Of a stretch of 64,000 nt of DNA, positions 36,486 through 45,383 are shown in pieces (position 1 is the first letter of the stretch; the number at the start of each line of letters is the position of its first letter). The position numbers and the translations under genes were made by a program. A model generated the notes under the pieces. It searched no databases and had not been told where the DNA came from. It saw only the letters and a program-made list of their open reading frames with translations. Origin of the DNA: Nocardia vinacea (lineage in GTDB: Bacteria > Actinomycetota > Actinomycetes > Mycobacteriales > Mycobacteriaceae); contig NZ_CP109149.1 of assembly GCF_035920345.1 (NCBI RefSeq), forward strand, positions 930,001 through 994,000, read 5' to 3'.

Positions 36486-38168
36486 TCAGTGTGCCGCCGC
36501 GGTGGTGGGCTGTTCCAGCAGGTGCGGAGGTCGGTGGCCTCGGTGGGAGACCGGGAGATACCGGCGTGCGTGGTCGATCGCCTCGTGCGTCGTGGCGAAA
36601 ATGCTCTGCGCGCCGTCGGCCGGTAGTGCGCCGATAGCGGTCAGGCGGCGTCTGTGGTCGCTGCGCAGTCCCGACATCAGCACCGTGATGTGGCGGTGCT
36701 CGAGCTTGCCGATGGCGTCCTTGAGCACGAGCGCGCCGGTGGTGTCCAACGCGGTGATCTTGGCCATGCGCAGGATGATGACCTTGACGTCGGCGACGTC
36801 GGCCAGCTCGAGCAGGAACCGGTGCGCGGCGGCAAAGAACAGCGGTCCGTCGATGCGGTAGGCGACGATGTGATCGCGCAGCAGGTCGTGTTCCTCGGCG
36901 AGATGGTCGCCCTCATCCAGCGGCACCTGTTCGAGCCGGGCCTCCCGCGCCACCGAACGCAGTGCGAGCACGACTGCGAAACCGACACCGACCGCAACGG
37001 CGGTGACCAGATCCAGTGCGACGGTGACACCGAAGGTGACCGCCATGACGATCGCATCACCCCGAGAGGCCCGCCCGATCGCGGCCAGCGACGCCGTCTC
37101 CACCATGCGCACGGTCGTTGCCAGCAGCACACCCGCCAGCGCGGCCAGCGGGATGTCGGCGACCAGCGGCGCGGCCAGGTAGATGATCGCCGCCAGGATT
37201 GCGGCGTGGGTGAGTGCCGCCAGGCGGGTGCGTGCGCCGGAGCGGACGTTGACCGCTGTGCGGGCGATCGCCCCGGTCGCGGGCACACCACCGAACAGCG
37301 GTGCGGCGATATTGGCCAAGCCCTGGCCGAACAGCTCCCGATCCGGGTTGTGCCGAGTGCCCACTGACATCGAATCCGCCGCGGTCGCCGACAGCAGTGA
37401 CTCGAGTGCGGCGAGTGCGGCCACCGCCAGGGCCGGTCCGATCAGTGAGCCGAGTTCGTCGAGGTGCACGAAGCTCAGCGACGGTGCGGGTAGCCCCGAT
37501 GGAATAGTCCCGATGCGGGCGAGATCCATATCGAACACCGCCGCGACGACAGTGGCGGCGGCGACCGCGGCCACCGCGAACGGCAGCTTGGGAAGATAGC
37601 GGCCACCGATCAGGATCACTGCGGCCACCATGAGCGCGGTGACCGGCGTGGCCACGCTCGGTGTCTCGATGAAGCGCCGCACCGTGTCGACGGCCGACTG
37701 CCACACCTTGTCGCCGCTGGCATCGGTGATACCGAGTGCGGCCGGAAACTGTTGCAGCGCAATCACGACCGCGATACCCGCGGTGAACCCCTCGATCACC
37801 GGGGCGGGCATGTACCTGACCGCGCGCCCGACCCCGGCCGCCGCCAGCACCACCAGCAGCAGCCCGGCCATCAACCCGACCGCGAGTACGCCGCTGGCGC
37901 CGTGGGCATGCACGATCGGTACCAGCACCACTGTCATGGCCCCGGTCGGGCCCGACACCTGGAACCGGGAACCGCCGAATACCGCCGCCAGCGCGCCCGC
38001 GATCATGGCGGTGGCCAAACCGCCCGCCGCGCCCAACCCCGAGCTGATGCCGAATCCCAGTGCCAGCGGCAACGCCACCAGCGCCACGATCAACCCGGCC
38101 AGCAGATCCGCGCCGGGAGCCCGGAGCGCGGGCCGCCATTCCGACCAGGTCGGTAGCAGTGACCGCAC
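36486..38168 (-). CDS. SulP-family anion transporter with STAS domain
   Basis: This 560-aa SulP transporter has about 10-12 membrane helices, the family signature VSGPTGAMTVVLVPIV and GLANIAAPLFGGVPATGAIARTAVNVRSG, and a C-terminal STAS domain from about residue 435 (VIILRMAKITALDTTGALVL). It takes up an anion such as sulfate or bicarbonate. GTG 38168 starts 2 nt after the pckG stop, so translation is coupled. Coupling with PEP carboxykinase, which releases or fixes CO2, makes bicarbonate an attractive substrate, but this is inference. The 3' end abuts the HycE relic. Confidence 0.88.
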   Translation of the reverse strand: MRSLLPTWSEWRPALRAPGADLLAGLIVALVALPLALGFGISSGLGAAGGLATAMIAGALAAVFGGSRFQVSGPTGAMTVVLVPIVHAHGASGVLAVGLMAGLLLVVLAAAGVGRAVRYMPAPVIEGFTAGIAVVIALQQFPAALGITDASGDKVWQSAVDTVRRFIETPSVATPVTALMVAAVILIGGRYLPKLPFAVAAVAAATVVAAVFDMDLARIGTIPSGLPAPSLSFVHLDELGSLIGPALAVAALAALESLLSATAADSMSVGTRHNPDRELFGQGLANIAAPLFGGVPATGAIARTAVNVRSGARTRLAALTHAAILAAIIYLAAPLVADIPLAALAGVLLATTVRMVETASLAAIGRASRGDAIVMAVTFGVTVALDLVTAVAVGVGFAVVLALRSVAREARLEQVPLDEGDHLAEEHDLLRDHIVAYRIDGPLFFAAAHRFLLELADVADVKVIILRMAKITALDTTGALVLKDAIGKLEHRHITVLMSGLRSDHRRRLTAIGALPADGAQSIFATTHEAIDHARRYLPVSHRGHRPPHLLEQPTTAAAH

Positions 38169-38170
38169 GA

Positions 38171-40003
38171 TCAGCGCGCGCCGAGCAGGCGCAACTTCAG
38201 AGCGGCCAACTGCTCGCGCAGTACCTCGGGCAGCCGGTTGCCGCCGATGGTGGCGTACCACTCATCGATCGAACGGGTCTCGGCCACCCACTCCTCGATA
38301 TCGACCGCCAGCGCGTCACCCACCAGGTCTCGATACCCGCCGGCGATCCCGGTGAGATCGAGCGCATCCGGGGTCGGCACCAGACCGACAGGTGTCCACA
38401 GCGCGGGTGCCTCGTCGTCGAGGCGTTCCAGGGCCCACTTCAGAACCCGGACGTTGTCGCCGAAGCCCGGCCACAGGAACTTGCCGTCGGTGCTGCGCCG
38501 GAACCAGTTGACCTGGAAGATCTTCGGCAACTTCGCCGGGTCGGCGGCCGCGCCCAGTTTCAGCCAGTGTGCGAAGTAGTCCCCCACGTGGTAGCCCAGG
38601 AACGGCAGCATCGCCATCGGATCACGCCGCACCACACCGACTTTGCCCGCCGCCGCGGCGGTGGTCTCCGACGACAGCACCGACGCGGTGAAAACGCCGT
38701 GCTCCCAGTCGAAGGATTCGGCGATCAGCGGCACCGTGGTGGCCCGGCGGCCGCCGAAGAAGATCGCCGAAATCGGCACTCCGGTCGGGTCCTTCCACTC
38801 CGGAGCCACCGACGGGCACTGCTCGATCGGTGTGCAATAGCGCGAATTCGGGTGCCCGGCAGGTGTTCCCGCCTCCGGTGTCCAGTCGTTTCCATGCCAG
38901 TCGATCAGGTGCGCTGGCGGCTGTTCAGTCAGCCCCTCCCACCAGATATCGCCGTTGTCGGTGCGGGCGGTATTGGTGAAGATCGAGTTCCCGGCCTCGA
39001 TCGTGGCGATTGCGTTCGGATTCGTTTTCGCGCCGGTCCCCGGTGCGACTCCGAAGAACCCGGCCTCCGGGTTCACCGCATACAGTCGCCCGTCGGCGCC
39101 GAAGCGCATCCAGGCGATATCGTCGCCGATGGTCTCGGCTTTCCAGCCGGGCAGCGCCGGTTCGAGCATCGCGAGGTTGGTTTTACCGCAGGAGGACGGG
39201 AATGCCGCCGCGATGTAGTGCGTTTTGCCTTGCGGGGAGGTGAGTTTCAGGATCAGCATGTGCTCGGCCAGCCATCCCTCGTCGCGGCCGATCACCGAGG
39301 CGATCCGCAGCGCGAAGCACTTCTTACCCAGCAGGGCGTTGCCGCCGTACCCGGAGCCGTAACTCCAAATAGTGCGCGACTCCGGGAAATGCGCGATGTA
39401 TTTGGTGTGATCGCACGGCCACGGCACATCCTGCTCGCCGGGACTCAGCGGCGAGCCAACCGAGTGCAGGCACTTCACGAATTCGGTTTCACCGCTGAGT
39501 GATTCCCACACCGGTGTACCCGAGCGGGTCATGATCTGCATCGACACCGCGACGTAGGCCGAATCGGTGATCTGCACACCATATTTCGGCTCCGCGGCAT
39601 CCAGCGGGCCCATGCAGAACGCGATCACATACATCGTGCGCCCCGACATCGCGCCACGGTAGTGCTCGCTCATCACGGTCTTCATATCGACCGGATCAAC
39701 CCAATTGTTCGTCGGCCCCGCATTCGAGGGATCTTCCGAGCAGATGAATGTGCGATCCTCTACCCGCGCCACGTCATCGGGATCGGAGATGCACCAGAAC
39801 GAATTCGGTTTGGCCGTCAGCGGCACGAAGGTGCCCTTGGCTACCAGCTCCGCGGTCAGCCGGTCCCATTCCGCCCGGGAGCCGTCACACCAGACGATCC
39901 GATCCGGCGCGGTCAGCTCCGCCACCTTCTCGACCCAGGCGGCGACACCGGAATGATCGGTCGGGGCCGAGGCGGCCACCGTGGGGGCGGAGCTATCGAT
40001 CAC
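38171..40003 (-). CDS. pckG: Phosphoenolpyruvate carboxykinase (GTP)
   Basis: This 610-aa enzyme is the GTP-dependent PEPCK that interconverts oxaloacetate and PEP + CO2 in gluconeogenesis or anaplerosis. The kinase loop is [17 protein letters not shown], and other markers are [53 protein letters not shown] and [13 protein letters not shown]. It starts with GTG 40003 with AAGGAGA about 7 nt upstream. The SulP gene follows with 2 nt spacing. An AT-rich patch with TTAGAAAT, shared with the arsR promoter, lies 36 bp upstream of its start, suggesting joint control by the ArsR protein. Confidence 0.95.
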   Translation of the reverse strand: MIDSSAPTVAASAPTDHSGVAAWVEKVAELTAPDRIVWCDGSRAEWDRLTAELVAKGTFVPLTAKPNSFWCISDPDDVARVEDRTFICSEDPSNAGPTNNWVDPVDMKTVMSEHYRGAMSGRTMYVIAFCMGPLDAAEPKYGVQITDSAYVAVSMQIMTRSGTPVWESLSGETEFVKCLHSVGSPLSPGEQDVPWPCDHTKYIAHFPESRTIWSYGSGYGGNALLGKKCFALRIASVIGRDEGWLAEHMLILKLTSPQGKTHYIAAAFPSSCGKTNLAMLEPALPGWKAETIGDDIAWMRFGADGRLYAVNPEAGFFGVAPGTGAKTNPNAIATIEAGNSIFTNTARTDNGDIWWEGLTEQPPAHLIDWHGNDWTPEAGTPAGHPNSRYCTPIEQCPSVAPEWKDPTGVPISAIFFGGRRATTVPLIAESFDWEHGVFTASVLSSETTAAAAGKVGVVRRDPMAMLPFLGYHVGDYFAHWLKLGAAADPAKLPKIFQVNWFRRSTDGKFLWPGFGDNVRVLKWALERLDDEAPALWTPVGLVPTPDALDLTGIAGGYRDLVGDALAVDIEEWVAETRSIDEWYATIGGNRLPEVLREQLAALKLRLLGAR

Positions 40004-40416
40004 TGCTGCTCTCCTTCGGATTCGCGTACGTATTTAGTTTAGAAATCGTGCAATCAGTTAGCCAGCAGGTCGCCTCGTGAGAAATCGCACTCCCGCCAGG
40101 CATGTCTCCATCTCCGGGAAGCCGCAACCACGAGCAAGGGCCTCGGGAGGAAGTGCCGGGCCCCGAACCGTATTCGACGCCCCGATCTCACGAACGATCA
40201 GCCGGTTGAGGTGGCAACCTACAAGATCTCAGCACTGCCCACGCGCCCGTGGCGGCTGGCATACCGCGAACCAGCGATCTGAAGACTTGCGAATTTTAGC
40301 AAACAGATCGGATTCTCCTCGATCGAGGGTGTTAGCCGCGGCTTGCATGACCGCCGCTGTGCGCCGATGGGGGATACTAGTTGCATAATTGCGAACATGA
40401 CCAGGATGTTGATCAG
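40004..40416. other. Divergent intergenic region with ArsR-like motif
   Basis: No gene is supported in these 413 bp. TTAGAAAT at 40039-40046 lies inside an AT-rich patch upstream of pckG and repeats the arsR operator core. A second AT-rich patch with GAATTTTAGCAAAC is near 40289. The bases near 40376-40398 (ACTAGTTGCATAATTGCGAA) could hold the promoter of the DUF5313 gene. Confidence 0.45.
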
Positions 40417-40797
40417 ATGACCGAACGGACGACACCGACACTCCCGCAGCGGATCGCCTACATCTGCGGGCGCACCCTGCCCGCGTCGATGTCGGACTGG
40501 GTGAGCAACGATCTGACCGGCCTCGGCGCGACCCGGCGCTACCTGATGCGGTTCCTCATCCCGATCATCCCGGTGCTGTGCCTGTTTCTGCTGGTCCCGG
40601 GGCCACTCTGGATGGGCCTGGCGATGATGGCACTGCTATATCTGCCGCTGATCTACTTCACCGCTGCCCTGATGTTCGTCTACCGTCGCGCGCGCCTGGT
40701 CAAGCACGGACTCGATCCCGCCCTGGCCGACTCTGGACAGCGTGACCGCGCAGCAGCACAGCGACTGGACTACGAACGCCGCCACGGACGCGCCTGA
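40417..40797 (+). CDS. DUF5313 family membrane protein
   Basis: This 126-aa protein matches the DUF5313 pattern: YICGRTLPASMSDWVSNDLT, then GLGATRRYLMRFLIPIIPV, two membrane helices (PVLCLFLLVPGPLWMGLAMM and LLYLPLIYFTAALMFVYRRA) and RLVKHGLDPAL. It is restricted to mycobacteria and relatives; no function is known. ATG 40417 has GGAT about 10 nt upstream and begins the family-type sequence. Confidence 0.75.
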   Translation: MTERTTPTLPQRIAYICGRTLPASMSDWVSNDLTGLGATRRYLMRFLIPIIPVLCLFLLVPGPLWMGLAMMALLYLPLIYFTAALMFVYRRARLVKHGLDPALADSGQRDRAAAQRLDYERRHGRA

Positions 40798-41118
40798 ACA
40801 CCAGCCAACCCACTGTCCCCGCGTAATCGAACAATCGCGAATATCGGCAACAACCTCGAAGGAGACGAGTGGGACGCGGGTAACGCCGATCGGCCGACTG
40901 CGCGGCCGGATTCTACGGTGCTACCACTGCGCGTTGCTGTGCCGAACCTCCGCGCTGGAGCCCAGAGCACGCTGCTGCCCGCGATGCGGCGCACAGCCGC
41001 TGGTCGATATCAGTACGGGAAGGCCATTCTCCCCACCGGTGCACCTCTGATCGGAACCGTCACCGCTCGCGACGGCCTACATATTCAGCCACCAAATCCA
41101 GCACACGAAAGTAGAAAC
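40798..41118. other. Intergenic region with a possible zinc-ribbon relic
   Basis: A plus-strand frame (about 40888-41050) reads LRCYHCALLC then RTSALEPRARCCPRCGAQPL: two CxxC knuckles spaced as in PqiA-type zinc ribbons. It has no start codon with a ribosome site and continues from the previous gene in a different frame. It may be the tail of a broken gene. Confidence 0.3.
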
Positions 41119-41925
41119 ATGCCCATTGCCACGCTCAACGGGGTCCGGATCAACTACGACGTCACCGGAACCGGCACGCTGGTATTGATGATCATGGGGA
41201 CCGGCGGCCCGGGCAGGGTCTGGCGGACCCACCAGGTTCCCGCTCTGGTCAAGGCCGGATTCCGGGTTGCGACGATGGACAACCGCGGGATCGCGCCCTC
41301 GGACGAATGCGCCACCGGCATGAGCTTCGAGGACTTGGTCGGTGACACCGCGGCACTGATCGAACACCTCGGCGCTGGTCCCGCGCATGTGGTCGGCACA
41401 TCGTTGGGTGCCCGGGTGGTCCAGGAGTTGGCGTTGGCGCGGCCCGACCTCGTCGGCAAGGCGGTCATGATGGCGACCGCCGGACGTCCCCATCCACTGT
41501 CGCGCACCCTCAACCTGGGCGAGCAGGCCCTCTACGACAAAGGTGTTCAGCTGCCTCCGCAGTACGCGGCGGCCATCAAAGCGATGCTGAATCTTTCGCC
41601 ACACACGATGCAGGACCCGACCCGCGCCCAGGAATGGCTCGACATCTTCGAATTCACCTCGGGCACACCGTCGCCGGGCGTGCGGGCACAGATCGGGATG
41701 GATCGCTCCTCCGACCGCCGCAGCGACTACGCGCAGATCAGCGTCCCCAGCCTTGTCATCGGTTTCGCCGACGACAAAATGGCACCGCCGGTTTTCGGCC
41801 GGGAAGTCGCCGACGCGATCCCCGGTGCCAGGTACGTCGAAATCGAACGCTGCGGTCACTACGGCTACCTGGAGCGACCCGACGAGGTCAACCGCGTGAT
41901 CATCGACTTCCTCACCGCGGCGTAA
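41119..41925 (+). CDS. Alpha/beta hydrolase
   Basis: This 268-aa hydrolase has the nucleophile elbow VVGTSLGARVVQEL (GTSLG), an oxyanion region IMGTGGPGRVWRTHQVPAL, an acid in GFADDKMAPP and the catalytic His in RCGHYGYLERPDEV. ATG 41119 begins MPIATLNGVRINYDVTGTG, the usual family start; no good ribosome site is visible. The family covers esterases, haloperoxidase-like and C-C hydrolases, so the substrate cannot be assigned. The phnA relic follows after 33 bp on the same strand. Confidence 0.85.
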   Translation: MPIATLNGVRINYDVTGTGTLVLMIMGTGGPGRVWRTHQVPALVKAGFRVATMDNRGIAPSDECATGMSFEDLVGDTAALIEHLGAGPAHVVGTSLGARVVQELALARPDLVGKAVMMATAGRPHPLSRTLNLGEQALYDKGVQLPPQYAAAIKAMLNLSPHTMQDPTRAQEWLDIFEFTSGTPSPGVRAQIGMDRSSDRRSDYAQISVPSLVIGFADDKMAPPVFGREVADAIPGARYVEIERCGHYGYLERPDEVNRVIIDFLTAA

Positions 41926-41958
41926 CAACGCCCGGCAGCCCACAATCAGGAGACCTCG

Positions 41959-42305
41959 ATGAACCAGCCCCTGCCACCGTGTCCGGCATGTTCGAGCGAA
42001 TACACCTACGAGATGGGGACCTTGCTCGTATGCCCGGAATGCGCCAACGAATGGTCACCAGCCGGCACCGACAGCGTCGACGAAGACATCATCCGGGATT
42101 CCGTCGGCAACATCCTCACCGATGGCGACACCGTCACCGTGATCAAGAGCCTCAAAGTAAAAGGCAGCCCGACCGGTATCAAGGCCGGAACCAAGGTGCG
42201 CAACATCCGCCTGGTCAACACGGCATCGGCGACCACGACATCGACTGCAAGGTCGACGGCATCGGCCCCACGCAACTCAAATCCAGCGTGGTCAAAAAGG
42301 TTTAG
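41959..42305 (+). pseudogene. PhnA/YjdM-family protein, frameshifted
   Basis: The frame from ATG 41959 (AGGAG upstream) reads LPPCPACSSEYTYEMGTLLV then CPECANEWSPAG, DSVGNILTDGDTVTVIKSLK and TKVRNIRLVN. It then leaves the family. A second frame gives the expected C-terminus GDHDIDCKVDGIGPTQLKSS then VVKKV and a stop at 42305. The two meet around 42215-42225. A full protein would be about 114 residues with two CxxC zinc knuckles. The gene is intact apart from this one shift, so a sequencing error is possible. Confidence 0.75.
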
Positions 42306-42709
42306 CAGGGCTTGCGATCGGCGCGAGATTCGTCCGCGCCGATCGCGTTGCAGGCTTGGTCTCGGATCTTGGCGCTAGATCGTTTCCAGGATCTTTCCGC
42401 GTGCGGGCGCACGGTCGCGAGTTCCTGAAAGACACGTATGCAACCGAATACAGGAACCCGGCGCCACCGACCTCCCCGGATCTGGTTCGGTGCCGCGAAA
42501 CCGTTGCCCATGTGGATCATTCGGTCGTTTTCCGTGTGACTACCAGATAATCGCGTATGACGACGCTGTGTCGGTTCTCCTCGGTGTCCACCGGCCGACC
42601 CAGGTGCCCCACGCCCTGTCGTGGGAGAAGTTTCTCGGCGATCCCGCGGTGGTAGGGGGCAAGTTGTCCTCGGTGAGCAGGTCGGTGATCATTTGCGGCC
42701 CTGGAGAAA
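42306..42709. other. Gene-free stretch left of the oxidoreductase relic
   Basis: No supported coding sequence was found. One plus-strand frame near 42540-42780 includes VIICGPGEIVGGGG, which may be a faint part of the oxidoreductase that becomes recognisable from 42710. Confidence 0.3.
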
Positions 42710-43190
42710 TTGTCGGTGGCGGCGGTGCCGTTCAAATGCCCGGCGGCCCCGTTCGAGGCCGCGTTCCTCATCGCAGACCAACTCGGTGAGAATTCACCAG
42801 CGGCACAGTGCGTGTGGATACGTTCACGCCGGATCCGCTGCCGATGCCGGTCGCTGGACCCGAGGTCGGCAAGGCCCTTGTCGGCATGCTCGAGGCCAAG
42901 GGCATCGGCTTCCACAATAGGAAGTCGACCGCCCGTGTCGATCCTGCCGCGCGCACGGTCCAATTCGCCGACGGCGCAACCGAATCGTTCGATCTGCTCG
43001 CGGTGGTGCCGCCGCATTACTCGCCCGCCGCGGCGGTGATGTCGAGCACCGTCGGGCCGACCGGGTGGATCCCGGTGGACTCCTCGACGCTAGCGACGAC
43101 CGCACCGAGGGTGTGGGCGATCGGTGACAACACGGCGCTGCTGTTGCCCAACGGCAAACCCGTGCCCAAAGCCGCGATCTGCTCGATGGC
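42710..43190 (+). pseudogene. Sulfide:quinone-oxidoreductase-like flavoprotein relic
   Basis: The first frame reads VAAVPFKCPAAPFEAAFLIA then DQLGEN. After a shift near 42800 the second gives RVDTFTPDPLPMPVAGPEVG, LVGMLEAKGIGFHNRKS, FDLLAVVPPHYSPAAAV and WAIGDNTALLLPNGKPVPKA. These are the middle and C-terminal blocks of NAD(P)/FAD-dependent SQR/FCC-type proteins, with PFKCP the conserved cysteine block. The N-terminal FAD loop is missing, and the end is cut where IS110 sequence begins on the other strand. Confidence 0.7.
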
Positions 43191-43239
43191 GGATTCCACA
43201 TCTTCGTCAGCCAATGGAACACCGGTGCCCCCGACGGCT

Positions 43240-43721
43240 GGCCCTACCGGGCCATGCAATTCGGTGTCCTTGATCTCCCGGTCGAGGTCGAGCAGCTTGC
43301 GGGCAAGACGTTTGACCAGCACAGCTGTAGTCGCCTCGCCTGCGACGGCGATGTCCTGTTCGGCGGCCGCGACAGCAGCGGATGCCGCCATCGAGACGAT
43401 CCCCTTTGCCCACGCGCCGTTCTCCTTCAAGTGGGCCGTCACCCCTTCGACACCAGCAGCGCGGATCTCCGACGGCGTGCACAGGCCCGAGACCAGGATC
43501 AGCGGAGGCCTGTTCGAATAGTCGAACGCCGCCTCGAGGGCCGGGAAGATCGATGCGAGCATGGCCCGCAGCTGGTTGACCCCGCGCACCCAATCGCCCA
43601 TCAGATCCGTGCGATAACTCGACAGCTGGGTCAGCTCCGCCACCAGTGCATCCGGTGCTGCTACCGGCTCCAAATCGGTTCTCATTCGCGCGGTTTCGGC
43701 GATCACACGCGCGTCCTTGGC
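43240..43721 (-). pseudogene. Outer IS110-family transposase, middle part (separated from its 5' end)
   Basis: From 43721 the frame reads AKDARVIAETARMRTDLEPV and continues RTDLMGDWVRGVNQLRAMLA, IFPALEAAFDYSNRPPL, and KRLARKLLDLDREIKDTEL, matching the middle of an IS110 transposase. The missing N-terminus is at 45075-45383 on the same strand and ends GEGKTD, which joins directly to AKDAR. The C-terminal domain beyond DREIKD is lost at the junction with the flavoprotein relic. Confidence 0.85.
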
Positions 43722-43757
43722 GACGCTCCTATAGGTCAAGTCGATCGCGGTCCTGCG

Positions 43758-44855
43758 TTAGGCAGTGTGCTGGTCGGGCGGTTGGGCGATGGGGGTGATG
43801 CGAAGGTTGTCGCTGGTGAGGGCTTTGAAGATCTCGCGGGCCAGGTAGCGTTTGAGTCAGCGGATGATCTCGCGTTTGCTCTTTCCCTCGGCGGTGCGTC
43901 GAGCGGCGTATGCACGGGCGTGTGGGTCGTAGCTGAGCCGGTTGATGGCCAGCATGTGCAAGGCGCGGTTGGCTTCTCGGTTGCCGCCGCGGTTGAGGCG
44001 ATGACGGGTGGTCTTGCCGGAGCTGGCCGGGATCGGCGCGGCACCACACATGTGGGCGAACGCGGATTCCGAACGCAGCCGGTCAGGATTATCGCCGGCG
44101 GCGGTGAGCAGAGCGGCGCCGGTATCGGGTCCGATTCCCTTGACCCCGAACAGGTTCGGGGCCGCCTGATGCGCCAGACGCTCGATCTCCGCGTCGAGCG
44201 CACCGATTTCTTCGGTGAGTTGACGGTAGCGCACCGCCAGGGACTTCAATGCCAGCTTGCTGGCGGCTTCGAGGGTTCCGATTACACCGGGACGCAGCCG
44301 CACCGCAGTCTCGACCAACTTCGCGACCGGCAGACGGCGCACACGGTCCCGCAGCTCGTCGGGTGCGGTGACGACAACGGCGTGCAGCTGGTTGGCGGCC
44401 TGGGTGCGCGCCTGCATCGCCGATCGGCGTGCTACCCGCAGTGTCCGGATCATTTCCACAGCACTGTCCTGCGATTTCGCTTGCCCGAGAACGGTTCCTG
44501 CTTGCACTGCCCTTGCTGCGGCCTCGGCGTCGATGGCATCGGACTTTCCCGACAATCAGCGAGTCTGCCTGCTGGGGCGGATGACTTCGATGACATCGAG
44601 GTGCTGGCGGCGCAGGTAACGAGTCAGGCCAGATCCGTAGGAGCCGGTGCCTTCGATACCGAACTTGCCCGGAATGCCAAGGCTGCGAGCCCATTCCAGC
44701 AGTCGCCGATGCCCAGATCCGTTGCTCGGGACGTGGATGGTGTCGAGCTTGCGACCGAACTGATCCAACGCGACCGCGACGTGGACATCCAGATGCGTGT
44801 CCACCCCGACGGTGACCACGACCCGGTCCAGTTCGATGATCTCGGCCTTGTCCAC
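43758..44855 (-). pseudogene. Inner IS110 transposase with two in-frame TGA codons
   Basis: The gene starts MDKAEIIELDRVVVTVGVDT (DEDD first Asp in GVDTH), continues GIEGTGSYGSGLTRYLR, then GKSDAIDAEAAARAVQ, LFGVKGIGPDTGAALLTAAG, AFAHMCGAAPIPASSG and NRGGNREANRALHMLAINRL. These are the RuvC-like and Tnp/transposase_20 domains of an IS110 protein of about 365 codons. TGA codons at 44556-44558 and just before RYLAREIFKAL (43857-43859) break the frame; both follow CGC. TTG 44555 could restart translation, but the product would lack the first catalytic domain. I call it inactive. Confidence 0.75.
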
Positions 44856-45074
44856 GAAACCTCCTGCTTCAATACTGAATTGGAGACATCCTCGGCCGGG
44901 GCAGCGCGGGCAAGACTGTGGTGGGAAGGTTCAAGCCCCTTTGAGGCCACAGCGCGCCCGGCCGAAGACGCCGGACGGTGTTCTTCCGATGACCGACGTG
45001 TCGCCAAGAAGGCACGAAGCCGGTCGGTTTTGGGGTCCAGCCACCGGAAGAACACCGCGCACATCATGCCCACA
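44856..45074 (-). other. IS110 left end: structured non-coding region, candidate bridge RNA
   Basis: This 219-bp segment precedes the transposase start and has no open frame of interest. CGGTGTTCTTCCG (44976-44988) and CGGAAGAACACCG (45045-45057) form a perfect 13-bp inverted repeat around 56 bp, and inside it CCGAC pairs with GTCGG. IS110-family elements encode a structured bridge RNA in this position that specifies donor and target; I infer such an RNA here but cannot confirm the guide loops. Confidence 0.4.
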
Positions 45075-45383
45075 GTCGGTCTTGCCCTCGCCGCGGAACG
45101 CGTGGGTCATGGCGTTCACCGTCCGGCCGGGCACATACACCACCGACTGGCCGGCGGCAAGCAGGACCGTGATCAACAGCGCAGCCTGTGGACTGATCAG
45201 GTCAATCGCCCACCGCAATTCGACGGCGGTGTCACGAGCACGATCGATCAGGCTCTGGATCGCCCGCTGATCGTTGCCGACCTTCTGCGACCGGCAGACC
45301 TTGCCGGCCTCGTCGATCCCGCACGCGTGATGCCCCGCCTTGCCGACATCGATTCCGATCCACACCCGTTGCCGCTGAGCCAC
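45075..45383 (-). pseudogene. Outer IS110-family transposase, N-terminal part
   Basis: ATG 45383 opens VWIGIDVGKAGHHACGIDEA, then AIDLISPQAALLITVLLAAG and VVYVPGRTVNAMTHAFRGEG, then KTD, the DEDD catalytic N-terminus of an IS110 transposase. It is cut at 45075 by the inner element and resumes at 43721. Confidence 0.85.

Larger units (their letters stand above)
43722..45074 (-). mobile_element. Inner IS110-family element inserted in another IS110 transposase gene
   Basis: These 1353 bp split the outer transposase codon for codon: GGC AAG ACC GAC ends at 45075 and GCC AAG GAC resumes at 43721. The element carries one transposase gene (43758-44855) and a 219-bp non-coding left end (44856-45074). 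No terminal inverted repeats or target duplication are apparent, as is usual in the IS110 family. The ends are set by the interrupted gene and should be accurate to a few bases. Confidence 0.8.

Noticed and set aside
44553..44558. Selenocysteine or pyrrolysine recoding at the transposase TGA codons
   Set aside because: No SECIS-like hairpin directly follows and IS110 relatives have Arg or Cys there; simple point mutation is more likely.
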